From Bog-113 sp963752695 (GTDB taxonomy: Bacteria > Acidobacteriota > Terriglobia > Bryobacterales > Bryobacteraceae): 64,000 nt of DNA. This document shows positions 55,901 through 64,000 of this stretch, piece after piece. The first letter of the stretch is position 1; each line of letters opens with the position of its first letter. The notes below the pieces were generated by a model. The model was not told the origin of the DNA and did no database searches. It saw only the letters and a program-made list of their open reading frames with translations. The translations under genes were made by a program, and so were the position numbers. The DNA is taken from NCBI GenBank assembly GCA_963752695.1, contig CAVVZB010000003.1:310001-374000 (forward strand), written 5' to 3'.

Positions 55901-57363
55901 GCTCCACCTTGCCCGTAGCTGGAACTTGCTACATCTATCTGACCTTCACGCCGTCCGTAGCGGGTGTGCGCACCGGCAGCTTGCTGATCACCGACGACGC
56001 GGTTGGCAGCCCCCAAACGGTGCCGCTATCCGGCATCGGACAGACCGTCACCAAACTGCTCAACACGCCACCCGTGATTGCTTTCAACGTCAACAATATC
56101 GGAACTACCACGACCCAGGACATCTATGTCTACAACGCCGGCACTGGGAATGTAACCATTAGCGGCGCTACCGTTACCGGTACCAACGCGGCGGATTTTT
56201 CCGTGTCGCTATCCAGTTGTTCCGGTGGCGGCTCGATCGCTAGCCCTAACGGTTACTGCGACTTTGTTGTCTCCTTCACCCCAACCGGTGTGGGCGTTCG
56301 CACAGCCGCGCTACAATTCACCGATGACGCCGCCGGTAGCCCGCAGTCTATCCCCATCAACGGCGTCGGTCAGATCGCGCTCAAAAGCTTGGCCGTCCCG
56401 CAATCGGTAACAGCCGCCCTCACCACGGTCGGGGTGACCAACTCTGACTCCTACCTCAAAGTCTTCAACTCCGGAAGCGCGGTGGTGACTATCTCTTCAT
56501 TCACCATCACGGGCGTGAATGCCGCGGACTTTGCCATTTCGTCCACCAATTGTACTTCCCCCCTAGCGCCGGGAAACCAATGTTACTTCTACATCAACTT
56601 CACTCCCTCGGCTATGGGCGTTCGCACAGCTACACTGCAGATCTTTGACGACGCAACCGGGAGCCCTCAATCGATTTCCCTCAACGGTGTGGGTCAGGCA
56701 TCTTCCAAGATGTTGGCTCTGCCGCCGCCCACGGAACTCCCGCTAACGACAGTTGGCGTTACCTCTCAAAACAGCTTTCTCTACGTCACGAATGTGGGCA
56801 CTGCTACCGTGACGCTGGGCGCCGTCTCTATCGTTGGAGCCAACGCCGCTGATTTTGCCCTCGTTTCCAACAACTGCACCGCAGGCTTGACCATCGTGCC
56901 CGGCAGCTCTTGCTACTTCTACGTGAACTTCACTCCCTTACTCATCGGAACACGTTCCGCAACAATCCAGATTACCGATGACGCTGCCGGAGGCACCCAG
57001 TCCATTCCTTTGAGCGGAGTGAGCCAAGGCTTAACTCGCACCGCAGACGTGTCGCCGTCCTCTCTGGTTTTCGGCACGATTGCGGTCGGCAGCACCCAAT
57101 ACGATTTCGTTACCGCCCTCGTCAATACCGGCTCCGGACAAATTACTATCTCCGGTACCGCCTTCACGGGACTGAACGCCTCCGATTTCGCCATTGACAC
57201 CACCGATTGCACCGCGCAAAGTCAACTCGCTCCAGCCAACTCCTGCTACGTCTACGTCAACTTCACGCCCTCGGCCACTGGCCCCCGCACCGCAAGTCTC
57301 GTAATCACTGACAACGCGACCGGGGGTTCCCAAACAGTAACTCTGTCCGGAACCGGTCAGTAA
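52999..57363 (+). CDS. Giant secreted protein of about 13 choice-of-anchor-D (Ig-like) repeats
   Basis: 1454 residues from ATG 52999, preceded by GGAGAAAAC; TTG 52981 is in frame. Signal peptide with core AYAFLILLAAAAG, cleavage near LQAQ. Then about 13 repeats of roughly 105-110 residues, each opening with LxFxxxxVG-like sequence and containing GANxxDFxIxxNxC and CxxxVxFTPxxxGxRxAxLxxxDxATGSPQ. This is the choice-of-anchor-D/ASPM-SPD-2-Hydin-like Ig fold, with a regular Cys pair per repeat. It is probably an extended surface stalk or adhesin. There is no sorting or anchor domain at the end; the last residues are the final repeat. Confidence 0.9.
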   Translation: MHRTRHFRNFIGTQKTAYAFLILLAAAAGHLQAQTEGISFTPASLTFPVTVTGKTSSPQSITLTSTGNLPVTFSGFTLTGANPSDFAISANNCGATLASGATCQISITFTPAATGAASATLNVADDANGSPQTASLAGSGSNLVFTLKPTAVVYPVAAVGTSTTPIAITVTNTGLSSATISSISLGGANPTDFKISSKTCGATLAAGASCSASVAFAPTANGIRTANLLFSDTAAGSPQSVPLSGTGESATPSLIFSPTSLVFNPANLAALQVSSISVTNYSASNINFGQTTISGTNPADFVVIYNNCSPLSPGSSCTVSVGFVPSGPGIRTAILLLHDTAAGNPQCVPLTGVGIASNSLLTFLPGALAFASQTVGASSSIQLAITNYGTSGVSFSSFALTGTNASDFVISGNSCPLGAGQLLTQVSCYVTVSFTPAAAGIRVASLSVSDNATGSPQLVSLSGTGVSPNKQLSFSNGTLAFGAQTVGTSSGQGTVYAQSAATAPVSISNIAVSGVNASDFTIYDGTCFPGAVVSPGSQCYVDLIFTPTAPGTRAATLTFSDDAQGTPQSVAIEGVGQSSLQQLSFNYVNVDFGVLDLGSISSQSGVSVSNLGDSTVSFTNVIVAGANSADFSVSADSCLTPTGVGMGAACNVYVTFSPSATGLRTAQLVFTDSATGSPQTIGLSGAGQPLTQTVTFDYPSLVFPAQVLATHSAQSSQDFYNTGDSPVIISSVSITGGNANDFALSVDQCPIGGAGVAPGSSCYVSVVFTPAAAGLRSSTLQFVDSATGSPHNIPLVGVGRPAAVPLTFNPTDIGFNNQNVGSPSAASSLSVVNNGRAPVSQTVAITGANASDFSILTNNCPTTIAVHASCTLSLVFNPAGLGLRIASLQFTVSGVAYTVGLSGIGTTGAKILTAQQLLVDFGPVNVSSTTAQTQIALSNTGTQTVTFSSFTIGGTNPSDFTISNNQCGSTLPVAGTCYIYLTFTPSVAGVRTGSLLITDDAVGSPQTVPLSGIGQTVTKLLNTPPVIAFNVNNIGTTTTQDIYVYNAGTGNVTISGATVTGTNAADFSVSLSSCSGGGSIASPNGYCDFVVSFTPTGVGVRTAALQFTDDAAGSPQSIPINGVGQIALKSLAVPQSVTAALTTVGVTNSDSYLKVFNSGSAVVTISSFTITGVNAADFAISSTNCTSPLAPGNQCYFYINFTPSAMGVRTATLQIFDDATGSPQSISLNGVGQASSKMLALPPPTELPLTTVGVTSQNSFLYVTNVGTATVTLGAVSIVGANAADFALVSNNCTAGLTIVPGSSCYFYVNFTPLLIGTRSATIQITDDAAGGTQSIPLSGVSQGLTRTADVSPSSLVFGTIAVGSTQYDFVTALVNTGSGQITISGTAFTGLNASDFAIDTTDCTAQSQLAPANSCYVYVNFTPSATGPRTASLVITDNATGGSQTVTLSGTGQ

Positions 57364-57373
57364 CTAACCCAAA

Positions 57374-57410
57374 CCCGGGTACCCCCACCAGGGTGCCCGG
57401 GCCTTCTTTA
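57374..57410 (+). terminator. Terminator after the 13-repeat gene
   Basis: CCCGGGTACCC pairs with GGGTGCCCGGG (57374-57384 and 57391-57401, one mismatch) around CCACCA, followed by CCTTCTTTA. Confidence 0.82.
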
Positions 57411-57478
57411 GGCCCCGCAAATGAACTTGCCTTCACGTGGCACCTCGCATGCTCTTCGTTTCAACGAGGAATCATCTT

Positions 57479-57772
57479 ATGCGTCGTCTTTTTCTTGCAA
57501 CCACGATGTTCACAATGCTCGCCACTACGCCTCTGATCTTGAGTGCGCAGGATGGCGAACGCCGCGAGGAAGTTCGCGAAAATCGCGCCGCCGCCCGCGT
57601 CTACTACGACCGCGTCCATCATGATCGCCATGAATGGAACGATGGCGAAGGCGCCGCCTGGAATCGGTATCGTGATGAGCACCACGTCGCGGTAGTTGAA
57701 TTCAATCGCGCCCCCCGCCGGGAGCAGCAGAATTACTGGAACTGGCGTCACGAGCACCCGGACAACCACTAA
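57479..57772 (+). CDS. Small secreted His/Arg-rich protein
   Basis: 97 residues from ATG 57479, preceded by GAGG 11 bases away; ATG 57437 is in frame but precedes the signal peptide. Signal peptide MRRLFLATTMFTMLATTPLILSAQ. The mature part is rich in Arg, Glu, His and aromatic residues (YYDRVHHDRHEWNDGEGAAWN, NYWNWRHEHPDNH). Similar small secreted proteins are common in Acidobacteria; function unknown. It could bind metal through its histidines. Confidence 0.72.
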   Translation: MRRLFLATTMFTMLATTPLILSAQDGERREEVRENRAAARVYYDRVHHDRHEWNDGEGAAWNRYRDEHHVAVVEFNRAPRREQQNYWNWRHEHPDNH

Positions 57773-57803
57773 TCCGCTTATTAGCGCCCGCGCGCCGGAC
57801 CTT

Positions 57804-58895
57804 CTATTTCACCGGCGCGCTGGCAAACCCCGCACTCTCCCTTGCTGCCTTAGTCTCCACTCCCGCCTTCTGCAGAAAACCTAGATCCCTAAACCAGTCC
57901 ACGAATCGAAACTGCCAAGTCCCAAACGGAATATCGTTACGATCCGTCAGCCCGCCGCTCATCCGGCTCCCATCTGGCAGCGCGTCCCCCGGATGCCGCC
58001 CGTTCCCGTAAATGTGCATCTCCACATTTGGCACGCCCGCATCCAGCATCGCCCGGAAATATTCATCCGCCCACACGGCATGCACCCGATCTCCTGCTCC
58101 GCCGCACACTATAAACGCGGGCGGCGTGCTTCGAGGCACCGGTGGTGCCGTCCGTCCATGCGCGAATGGCGACGGGCCCGGATAAATGATCCCCACGAAA
58201 TCCGGTCGCGAAGTTACCCCCGCTAGCGGATCGCTCGCGTCTCCGTTCTTCTTATCGAACACCTCGTACTCCACCGCCGCCGCCGCCGTCAGTTCCGCCC
58301 CCGCCGAAAAGCCCATCATCCCGATCTTGTGCGGATCGACATTCCACTCCTTCGCATACGCCCGAACCATCCGCACCGCTTGCAGTGCATCGTTCACCGC
58401 GTCCACTTCCGCGTTATATCCGTCTTTCCGCAGCCGGTTCCGTAGAATCACCGTCGTTACCCCGTAGTTGAAAAAGAACGGCACGAAGTCCGCGCTCTCG
58501 CTTCCCACATTCAGCGTTCGATGTCCACCGCCCGCTACCAGAATCACCACCGCACCCGTGTTTAATCCGCGCTCCACCGGATGCACCTCAATCGATGGAT
58601 TGTGAATATTCACGATGCTGTTGATCCGCCCCGGCACCGCCTGGCTCATGCTGTATTGTTCCGCCTCGCGCACCCGCTCCATTTTGAGAAACGGCGAGCC
58701 CGCCGGATAAAGGGGCATCACAATGCCACCGGGCAGAATCGGCTGTGGTGCATACGGACCACTCCCCACGACGCCCGGCTGCGGAATACTCTGCGGTGCT
58801 GGCACAGGCGGCAGCGTTCCCGTCTGAGCGCCCGCCCCCGCCACGCTCGCCCATCCCGCCGCAACCAGCCACGCCCCACTTACAATAAGTCTCAT
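57804..58895 (-). CDS. Secreted alpha/beta-hydrolase (BD-FAE/acetyl-esterase-like)
   Basis: 363 residues from ATG 58895, with a signal peptide (MRLIVSGAWLVAAGWASVAG). A Pro-rich linker of about 50 residues follows. Oxyanion-side VVILVAGGGH near 120, nucleophile Ser in GMMGFSAGAEL near 200, and catalytic His in GNGRHPGDA near 312. This is the arrangement of xylan/feruloyl or acetyl esterases. It diverges from the galactose-oxidase-like gene by 30 bases. Confidence 0.87.
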   Translation of the reverse strand: MRLIVSGAWLVAAGWASVAGAGAQTGTLPPVPAPQSIPQPGVVGSGPYAPQPILPGGIVMPLYPAGSPFLKMERVREAEQYSMSQAVPGRINSIVNIHNPSIEVHPVERGLNTGAVVILVAGGGHRTLNVGSESADFVPFFFNYGVTTVILRNRLRKDGYNAEVDAVNDALQAVRMVRAYAKEWNVDPHKIGMMGFSAGAELTAAAAVEYEVFDKKNGDASDPLAGVTSRPDFVGIIYPGPSPFAHGRTAPPVPRSTPPAFIVCGGAGDRVHAVWADEYFRAMLDAGVPNVEMHIYGNGRHPGDALPDGSRMSGGLTDRNDIPFGTWQFRFVDWFRDLGFLQKAGVETKAARESAGFASAPVK

Positions 58896-58925
58896 CGGCA
58901 AGACTCTATCACTCCGCTGGCAGCC

Positions 58926-60443
58926 ATGCGAAACCTTCTTTTAGTCCTGGTGTCCCTCTCCGCGCCCGCCCAGACCCTTGTCCCGCTCACCAACCAACCG
59001 CCCGCTACCGTCGGTCTCCCCTTCCTGCTCACCGACGGCTCCGTCATGGTGCAAGGCCCCAATTACTTCGATTGGTACCGCGTCTCGCCCGATCCCTCCG
59101 GCAGTTATTCCAACGGAACCTGGACCCGCCTCGCCGACATTCCCGCCTCCTGGAACTACGCTCCCGACGCCTTCGCTTCCGCCGTTCTGGCCGATGGCCG
59201 CGTCGTCATCGTCGGCGGCGAGTACAATTTCAACGCCTTCACCCTCACCAACCACGGCGCAATATACGACCCTGTCACCAACGCCTGGACCCCCATCCAA
59301 CCTCCCGCCAACTGGCCCGATATCGGCGATTCCCCCGCAGTCGTGCTCCCCGATGGCCGCTTCCTCATTGGCCGCAAGACCACGCAGGACATCGCCGCCC
59401 TCGATCCAGCTACTCTCCAGTGGTCGCCGCTCCCGTCCACAGGTAAATCCGACTTCAACGCCGAGGAAGGCTGGACCCTGCTTCCCGACGGCTCCGTCCT
59501 TACCGCCGACGTCAAAAACGCCCCCAATTCCGAGCGTTACGTCGCTTCAACCGGCCGCTGGACCACCGAAGGTTTCACCCCCGTCGATCTCCACTCACCC
59601 ACCCAGTCCAACCCCATTCCCTACGGCGCAAACCAACTCTACTTCCCGCCCGGCGAAATCGGACCCGCCATTCTGCGCCCCGATGGCACGGTCTTCTTCA
59701 CTGGCGCTTCCAACGTCTTCAACGGACACACCTCCATCTACCACCCGGCGCTTACGTCCACCGGTGCCGGTAACTGGACCACCGGTCCCGACTTCCCGAA
59801 TGACGACGCCGGCGACTCAAGCGCAGTTTTACTCCCGAGCGGTAACGTCTTAGTCGTCGCGAACTCAGGCACCCTCTATGAATTCGATGGCGTCCACTTA
59901 AAACCTGGACCCGTCCTGCCTGCGGGCAACACCTATAACATGCTGATCCTGCCCAACGGACAAACGTTAATTACCGGCCCGACTGTTCAGGTCTATCTTT
60001 CAACTGGAACTTACTTGCCGTCCTGGGTGCCCGCCATCGCCGATTTCCCGGCCCGTGTACTGCGCGGTGCCACTTATCGCATCACAGGCACGCAGTTCAA
60101 TGGACTATCCCAAGCCGCGGCCTTCGGCGATGAAGAAGAAACCGCCACGAATTACCCTTTAGTTCGCTTGACCAACTTAGCCTCGGGTATAGTCACTTAT
60201 GCCCGCACGCATGACCATAGCTCCATGGGAGTTGCCACTGGACTTACACCCGTCTCGACTTACTTCGATATCCCGAGGCAACTCGAGACTGGCGAAACCA
60301 GGCTCGAAGTTATCGCCAACGGCATCCCGTCTCCGCCCGTCACCATCAGCGTCGAGTGTGTCGCGCATCCCATCGATGAGCTCGGTCGCTCCCCGATCCG
60401 CAACCGCTGTTCCGGCCCGGATCTAACCGGCCCAAGAGAATAA
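58926..60443 (+). CDS. Secreted Kelch-propeller, galactose-oxidase-like protein
   Basis: 505 residues from ATG 58926 (signal peptide MRNLLLVLVSLSAPAQT); the frame is open further upstream on the opposite strand of the esterase, but without sense. Kelch-type blades: SAVLADGRVVIVGGEYN, AIYDPVTNAWTPI, AVVLPDGRFLIG and GPAILRPDGTVFFTGAS. The C-terminal 100 residues match the domain that closes galactose-oxidase-like proteins (ATNYPLVRLTN, YARTHDHSSMGVATG). The Tyr-Cys cofactor of true galactose oxidase is not evident, so activity is uncertain. Confidence 0.85.
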   Translation: MRNLLLVLVSLSAPAQTLVPLTNQPPATVGLPFLLTDGSVMVQGPNYFDWYRVSPDPSGSYSNGTWTRLADIPASWNYAPDAFASAVLADGRVVIVGGEYNFNAFTLTNHGAIYDPVTNAWTPIQPPANWPDIGDSPAVVLPDGRFLIGRKTTQDIAALDPATLQWSPLPSTGKSDFNAEEGWTLLPDGSVLTADVKNAPNSERYVASTGRWTTEGFTPVDLHSPTQSNPIPYGANQLYFPPGEIGPAILRPDGTVFFTGASNVFNGHTSIYHPALTSTGAGNWTTGPDFPNDDAGDSSAVLLPSGNVLVVANSGTLYEFDGVHLKPGPVLPAGNTYNMLILPNGQTLITGPTVQVYLSTGTYLPSWVPAIADFPARVLRGATYRITGTQFNGLSQAAAFGDEEETATNYPLVRLTNLASGIVTYARTHDHSSMGVATGLTPVSTYFDIPRQLETGETRLEVIANGIPSPPVTISVECVAHPIDELGRSPIRNRCSGPDLTGPRE

Positions 60444-60450
60444 CCGCCAC

Positions 60451-61959
60451 TTACCGCGGCTTGTACTCGAAGCTGATCCCGTTATCCCGGTAGTCGATCG
60501 TGACCTTCAGGTTATTCAACACCGGCATCCCCAGAATCCCCGCAATCTCCAAGCCCGCGTTGTCGCTCATGTCGGTCAAGTCCACCGCCACCAGCTCCGG
60601 ATTCTTCTGCCGTAAGTTGGCAAACTGCAGCGTCACATCCGCGCGCGCTACGTTCTTTACCTTCCCCTGAACTCCCTTTATCGTCGTGAATGCATCGTCC
60701 ACCGTCTTCGTCGTCTCCCGCGCCACCGCGCGATCGATCAAGTTCACGCTCGCTCCCGAGTCGATCAGTAATAAGTGCCCGGCCGCCGTGTTGATCATCG
60801 CCGGTACCAGCAGCATGTGACCCGTCCGGTACATGCGCGATAGACCCGCCGGCAGCGCCACCGAATCTCGCGGACCTTTCGTTTCATCTGAGGGCGCGTC
60901 CTCTTTTGCAAACGGCGTCAGCTCCACGCTCCGGTTCGGAAAATCCAGCGTCACCAGAAAACGCGCAAACGTATCCGCCCCGATCAGCCCATCAAAGTCC
61001 GGCGACTTCGCCGTATCGAATACCTCCACCGGAACGTCGCCCATTTCCAGATCGCCCACCTTCACGCTCGCCGCCACATAGCGCGACAGCGCGCGCCGCG
61101 CCCCGTCCCCGATCCCGCCGACCTCCAGCCCCTCGGTCGCCATTTGCTCCAGCCCGAACTTCTCAGCCAGCCGCGGAGCCAGCGAAATTCCACTCGCGCC
61201 CGTATCCAATAGCAGCGTCGCCGCGCTCCCGCCATTGAAACTCACCCGCAAGCCATAGCCACGCAATCGCCGCGGACCATCGGACAATTCCACCAGCTTC
61301 AACTGATAAGTGCGATAGCCGCTCTTCAACGCGTTCATCTTCTTCGACTTCCGCGCTTCGGTCGCCGCCAGATACGCCCGCAAGTACTTCGCTTCTTTCG
61401 ATCCCGGGTCCAGCCGCTCCAGCGCCGTCCGAAGCAGTTCGATGCGCTCCGGCCCCGGCAATCCGGCCGCATACCCCGCCAGCAATTTCGGGTCATCCGG
61501 CGACAGGCGGTGCGCCATCGCTCGGTACACCTGCGCCGTCTTGAACTTGGCGATCAAGCCATTGATCCGCGCCAGCCCCGCTACCGCCGACGCCTCTTTC
61601 GGATCCAACGCCACTGCGGCGATCCACGCCCGCTCGGCCTTGGCGATCTCTCCTTTGCGCAGCAATGCCCGGCCGTTTGCCGACAGACCAGCCGCCATCC
61701 CCGGAACCTGCTCCATCCCCACACGCGCCGCTTCATATGCTTCCGCCGCATGATGCGAATCCAACAGCGCCCGTACGAGCCCGTCGTAAGCCGCCGCGCA
61801 CTGTGGATCGGCTTTCAATACCTCGCGATAAGCGCTGACCGCCGGTTCATACCGAGCCGCGAATAGCTCCGCCCGCGCCCGGGGCAACCCGTCATCGCAC
61901 GCACCCGCCGCAAGCGCGGCCCTACTGCAAAGGAGTAAGATCGTAAGTGTTCGAATCAC
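60451..61959 (-). CDS. TPR plus retropepsin-like double aspartyl protease
   Basis: 502 residues from GTG 61959; an adjacent GTG at 61962 is equally possible. Signal peptide VIRTLTILLLCSRAALA. Residues 25-210 are TPR-like helices (AVSAYREVLKADPQCAAAYDGL). Two retropepsin-type motifs follow: LLLDTGASGISLAP near 255 and LLIDSGASVNLI near 410. Retroviral-type proteases need two such halves, so the pair may form one intramolecular active site. Probably periplasmic. Divergent from the VOC gene. Confidence 0.86.
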   Translation of the reverse strand: MIRTLTILLLCSRAALAAGACDDGLPRARAELFAARYEPAVSAYREVLKADPQCAAAYDGLVRALLDSHHAAEAYEAARVGMEQVPGMAAGLSANGRALLRKGEIAKAERAWIAAVALDPKEASAVAGLARINGLIAKFKTAQVYRAMAHRLSPDDPKLLAGYAAGLPGPERIELLRTALERLDPGSKEAKYLRAYLAATEARKSKKMNALKSGYRTYQLKLVELSDGPRRLRGYGLRVSFNGGSAATLLLDTGASGISLAPRLAEKFGLEQMATEGLEVGGIGDGARRALSRYVAASVKVGDLEMGDVPVEVFDTAKSPDFDGLIGADTFARFLVTLDFPNRSVELTPFAKEDAPSDETKGPRDSVALPAGLSRMYRTGHMLLVPAMINTAAGHLLLIDSGASVNLIDRAVARETTKTVDDAFTTIKGVQGKVKNVARADVTLQFANLRQKNPELVAVDLTDMSDNAGLEIAGILGMPVLNNLKVTIDYRDNGISFEYKPR

Positions 61960-61995
61960 CACATTCTCGCACAGAAAAAGCTTCCGGATCTCCAA

Positions 61996-62388
61996 ATGAC
62001 TGACTGGTTCGCCCGCCCCATCTTGCACGTGAAAGATGTCGACGCTTCGCTCCACTTCTACGTCAATCTGCTAGGCTTCACCAGCCCCTGGCGGTACGAC
62101 GAGAAGGGAATAGCCCGAGTCGCACAGGTGGAGCGGCAGGGCTGCGCTTTGATCCTAGCCAATAACCTCGCCGCGGAGAACACCGGCAAGGCCGTCATGT
62201 TCATTTCCCTGAACGTCGAACCGGAAACCCCCGCCGCTACCATTGCTGCGCTCCACGCCCTCCGCTCCGAGTTCGAAACCAACGGCGTCACAGTCAAAGA
62301 AGGTTCGTGGGGTTACCAACTCCTGGTCATCGACGATCCCGACGGTAATCAACTCTTCTTCAACTTCCCCGCAGACACTCCCTCGTAA
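61996..62388 (+). CDS. VOC (glyoxalase/bleomycin-resistance fold) protein
   Basis: 130 residues with two beta-alpha-beta-beta-beta units: RPILHVKDVDASLHFYVNLLGF at the start and YQLLVIDDPDGNQLFF at the end. Resembles small-molecule-binding dioxygenase or glyoxalase-like proteins. One metal-site His (LHV) and the final Glu-equivalent position are not clearly both kept, so enzymatic activity is uncertain. Confidence 0.86.
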   Translation: MTDWFARPILHVKDVDASLHFYVNLLGFTSPWRYDEKGIARVAQVERQGCALILANNLAAENTGKAVMFISLNVEPETPAATIAALHALRSEFETNGVTVKEGSWGYQLLVIDDPDGNQLFFNFPADTPS

Positions 62389-62879
62389 ACAAGTCTTAGA
62401 GAGTGGACATCCGCAGTTTCTGAGGAAAATGCAAATGGAAATCCCGGGAGAGGTTGGGGTAAAGGTGCCAACGCGCAAACCCTGACGGGCCCTTATCGCG
62501 GAACCCGATGCACTACCGATTGCAGAACCCAAAACTTCCAGTACACTCGGTGGGAGGCACAAAATGCGTCCCTGGAGAAACTATCTACCAACCGCATTTA
62601 GCGTGTCGCTCTCTCTCTCGCCATATCGTCTGCTCTTCCGCTATGTTGCCAGCAAGGACCCTCATTCAATCAGTGGCAGCGGCAGCCAGTTCCACTCGAA
62701 ACTGCCCCCCGGGATCACGCCGCCATATCCCGAGATGAGGTTCGAGGAAAAGTGTTCGATTGTCAGTACGGGAGTGATCTTCCGCTCGACGTAGAGACGC
62801 CGGACCATTTTGGCCATGGGATTTCGCCACCCGCCCTAGGTGCGCTCTCCCGGAACTTCCGTTTGACCTGTCCGATGTA
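62389..62879. other. Intergenic region, no gene supported
   Basis: 491 bases between the VOC gene and the 154-residue gene. Short open frames here (for example 62508-62738 and 62564-62794) are not protein-like. The frame of the next gene runs back to a TGA at 62775 without a usable start. Confidence 0.5.
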
Positions 62880-63344
62880 GTGGCGGTTGTGACATTTGAG
62901 CGCTTTCACCCTCACTTATCGCCAACCCATCGGAGTATATACACCGAACTGGATCTAAGATCTGAACAGTTACTTAAGTACAACAGACTTACTGTCCAGA
63001 ACGGAGACACCCTCACAGTCATCCTCCGGGGCGGGACAATCGCCTTGCCGAATGGCAGGGTAATATCTCAGGCGATTGCACATGAACTGTATACTCTTCA
63101 ACCCTCGCATAGGTATTTAGTCTTCTTCAGACATGAGACACCGGGTGACTACTACACAGTGGCCAAGTCTTGGGAATTGCGAGACGGGAAAGCTCAGCCC
63201 AACAGCCCCGACGACGTCATTAGGAAAGAAAAGGGGGTCACCGCCTTCGCCGGAATGAGTGAAACGGAATTTCTCGAACGTGCCAGGCGAGCTGCCGAAC
63301 AAGCAAATCGTGGGTTGGGCCCGGCGCCAATCAACTCTCCTTAA
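62880..63344 (+). CDS. Hypothetical protein, probably missing its N-terminus
   Basis: 154 residues from GTG 62880. Sequence in the same frame just upstream (PELPFDLSDVV) looks like part of the same protein, but no start codon or signal peptide remains before the TGA at 62775. Beta-rich body: SPTHRSIYTEL, NGDTLTVILRGGTIALPNGR, RYLVFFRH. Related secreted proteins that I recall in Solibacter genomes start with a signal peptide, so this is likely 5'-truncated. Function unknown. Confidence 0.5.
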   Translation: MAVVTFERFHPHLSPTHRSIYTELDLRSEQLLKYNRLTVQNGDTLTVILRGGTIALPNGRVISQAIAHELYTLQPSHRYLVFFRHETPGDYYTVAKSWELRDGKAQPNSPDDVIRKEKGVTAFAGMSETEFLERARRAAEQANRGLGPAPINSP

Positions 63345-63356
63345 TTCATCATGCGT

Positions 63357-63563
63357 GAACTCGCGTGCGCGGATGGAACCGGCGGACTCGGATTTCCTTT
63401 TCGCGCTTGCCTGTCGCCGCGATACAGTGCCCATCTTGACACCAAACGCTTTCTCGATGCAGAGCGCCACGTTGCAGGAATGATCGGCGCTGCCGCTAAG
63501 CAGGCTGGATAAGGCCGGACGGGACACCTGGAGTGCAGCAGCGGCCGCGGTCCCGACGACGTT
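63357..63563 (-). pseudogene. Remnant of a HigA-type antitoxin (XRE family)
   Basis: The minus strand reads NVVGTAAAAALQVSRPALSS and ADHSCNVALCIEKAFGVKMGT, close to the helix-turn-helix of HigA antitoxins (VSRPALS.LL.G.A and ALRIEKAFGV.M.TL). There is no start codon or N-terminal part. The C-terminal segment is shortened (QASAKRKSESAGS) before running into sequence antisense to the neighbouring gene. No HigB toxin is seen nearby. Confidence 0.55.
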
Positions 63564-63697
63564 CTTCCTTCGCCACCTCCACCCATTCCCCTCGTCCCCA
63601 CCTTTATTTCCCTAACGTTGTTAACCACTTAGCCCCTCCACCTGCCACCACACCCTTCCTCGCCTGCTACTTAAAAGCCGAGAGGTCAAACTTATCT

Positions 63698-64000
63698 ATG
63701 AAAGCCATTCAGCAGTTAGAAGCCGAGATCGAGCAGATCCGCGCCACCGCGCCCGCCCTGCTCGGCAACTCCGGCCCCAAAACCGTCCCCGGCAAACAAC
63801 GCGTCGCCCTCAACGGCGTCACTCACGGACTCACCGGCCAGAATGTCTTCCTCGAAGCCGGCGAGTATCCCGCTTACATGAATCTCGGCGCGCAATATAT
63901 CGCCGAACTCCGCCCCGTGGGCGTCCGTGAGACCCAGCTCGCGCAGAAGATCATCGACAATAACTGGCGCCTCAACACCATCGCCGCCGTCGAAAACAAT
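63698..64000 (+). CDS. Hypothetical protein with a GLTGQ motif, 3' end outside window
   Basis: The first 101 codons from ATG 63698 are inside the window. The segment PKTVPGKQRVALNGVTHGLTGQ resembles a motif (PKTPEGKxxSxxNALKHGLT) found in uncharacterised proteins common in Acidobacteria. The following helix (RPVGVRETQLAQKIIDNNWR) also fits that group. Function unknown; family placement is from memory. Confidence 0.65.
   Translation, partial: MKAIQQLEAEIEQIRATAPALLGNSGPKTVPGKQRVALNGVTHGLTGQNVFLEAGEYPAYMNLGAQYIAELRPVGVRETQLAQKIIDNNWRLNTIAAVENN

Noticed and set aside
55015..56016. 333-codon minus-strand open frame inside the 13-repeat gene
   Set aside because: Shadow of periodic repeats; Gly/Asp-rich nonsense with no motif.
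1..64000. CRISPR array, prophage or complete insertion sequence
   Set aside because: No short regular direct repeats with spacers, no transposase or integrase, and no phage structural genes were seen.

Overview
The window looks like a chromosomal segment of an acidobacterium close to Candidatus Solibacter (Bryobacterales). The pointers are the tandem VWFA-related Acidobacterial-type proteins at the left edge, a Solibacter-type C-terminal domain (TIGR03437 family) on the glycosidase-like protein at 21776-23680, many secreted beta-propeller and repeat proteins, a BlaI/M56-type regulatory pair and an overall GC-rich composition. I see no prophage, complete insertion sequence, CRISPR array or rRNA operon. 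The only RNA gene found is tRNA-Leu(UAA).

Layout. 1-5129: two VWFA-domain paralogues and a class II aldolase-like protein. 5143-9523: fasciclin protein, ClC transporter, TPR protein and a secreted GH130-type enzyme. 9560-13324 (minus strand): CPBP protease, a redoxin gene interrupted by one in-frame TGA, gene fossils and an SGNH hydrolase. 13562-17091: housekeeping block prs-rplY-pth-rpsF-rpsR-rplI. 17316-26568: large secreted proteins (BNR propeller, arylsulfotransferase-like, glycosidase-like, TonB-dependent receptor) and tRNA-Leu. 27251-33307: UDP-sugar decarboxylase, membrane Fe-S oxidoreductase, adenosine deaminase, glycogen branching enzyme. 33396-40932: BlaI/M56 pair, GNAT, AlkD-like, DinB-like, secretin, MscS channel, pseudouridine synthase. 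40948-44018: fossils of an SDR39U1-SRPBCC gene pair on either side of an FG-GAP protein. 44137-48148: imuA-imuB, DUF4142, serS and a small Cys-rich protein. 48199-52503: a MoxR-type ATPase coupled to an unrecognised 611-residue protein, then catalase. 52561-64000: an ArsC-like protein lacking its cysteine, a giant 13-repeat secreted protein, esterase, galactose-oxidase-like protein, double aspartyl protease, VOC protein and a decayed HigA.

The most interesting item is the redoxin gene at 10525-11712. Its frame is broken by one TGA at 11467-11469, exactly where the first cysteine of a thioredoxin-like CxxC motif belongs (W-TGA-I-Y-C-K). The frame is otherwise open for 395 codons. A 7-bp hairpin with GGUC at its apex starts 14 nt after the TGA. 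This fits a selenocysteine (UxxC) redoxin, fused to a DsbD-alpha-like domain with a second Cys pair, better than a random nonsense mutation. Just upstream lie a diverged copy of its own 5' end and the tail of a pentapeptide-repeat gene.

Second-tier items are the MoxR ATPase plus orphan 611-residue partner, the parallel internal deletions in the SDR39U1 and SRPBCC fossils, an RluA-type synthase with HRLG for HRLD, and two large secreted-protein genes each with a single-base frameshift. Function calls rest on motif recognition by eye; no database search was run.
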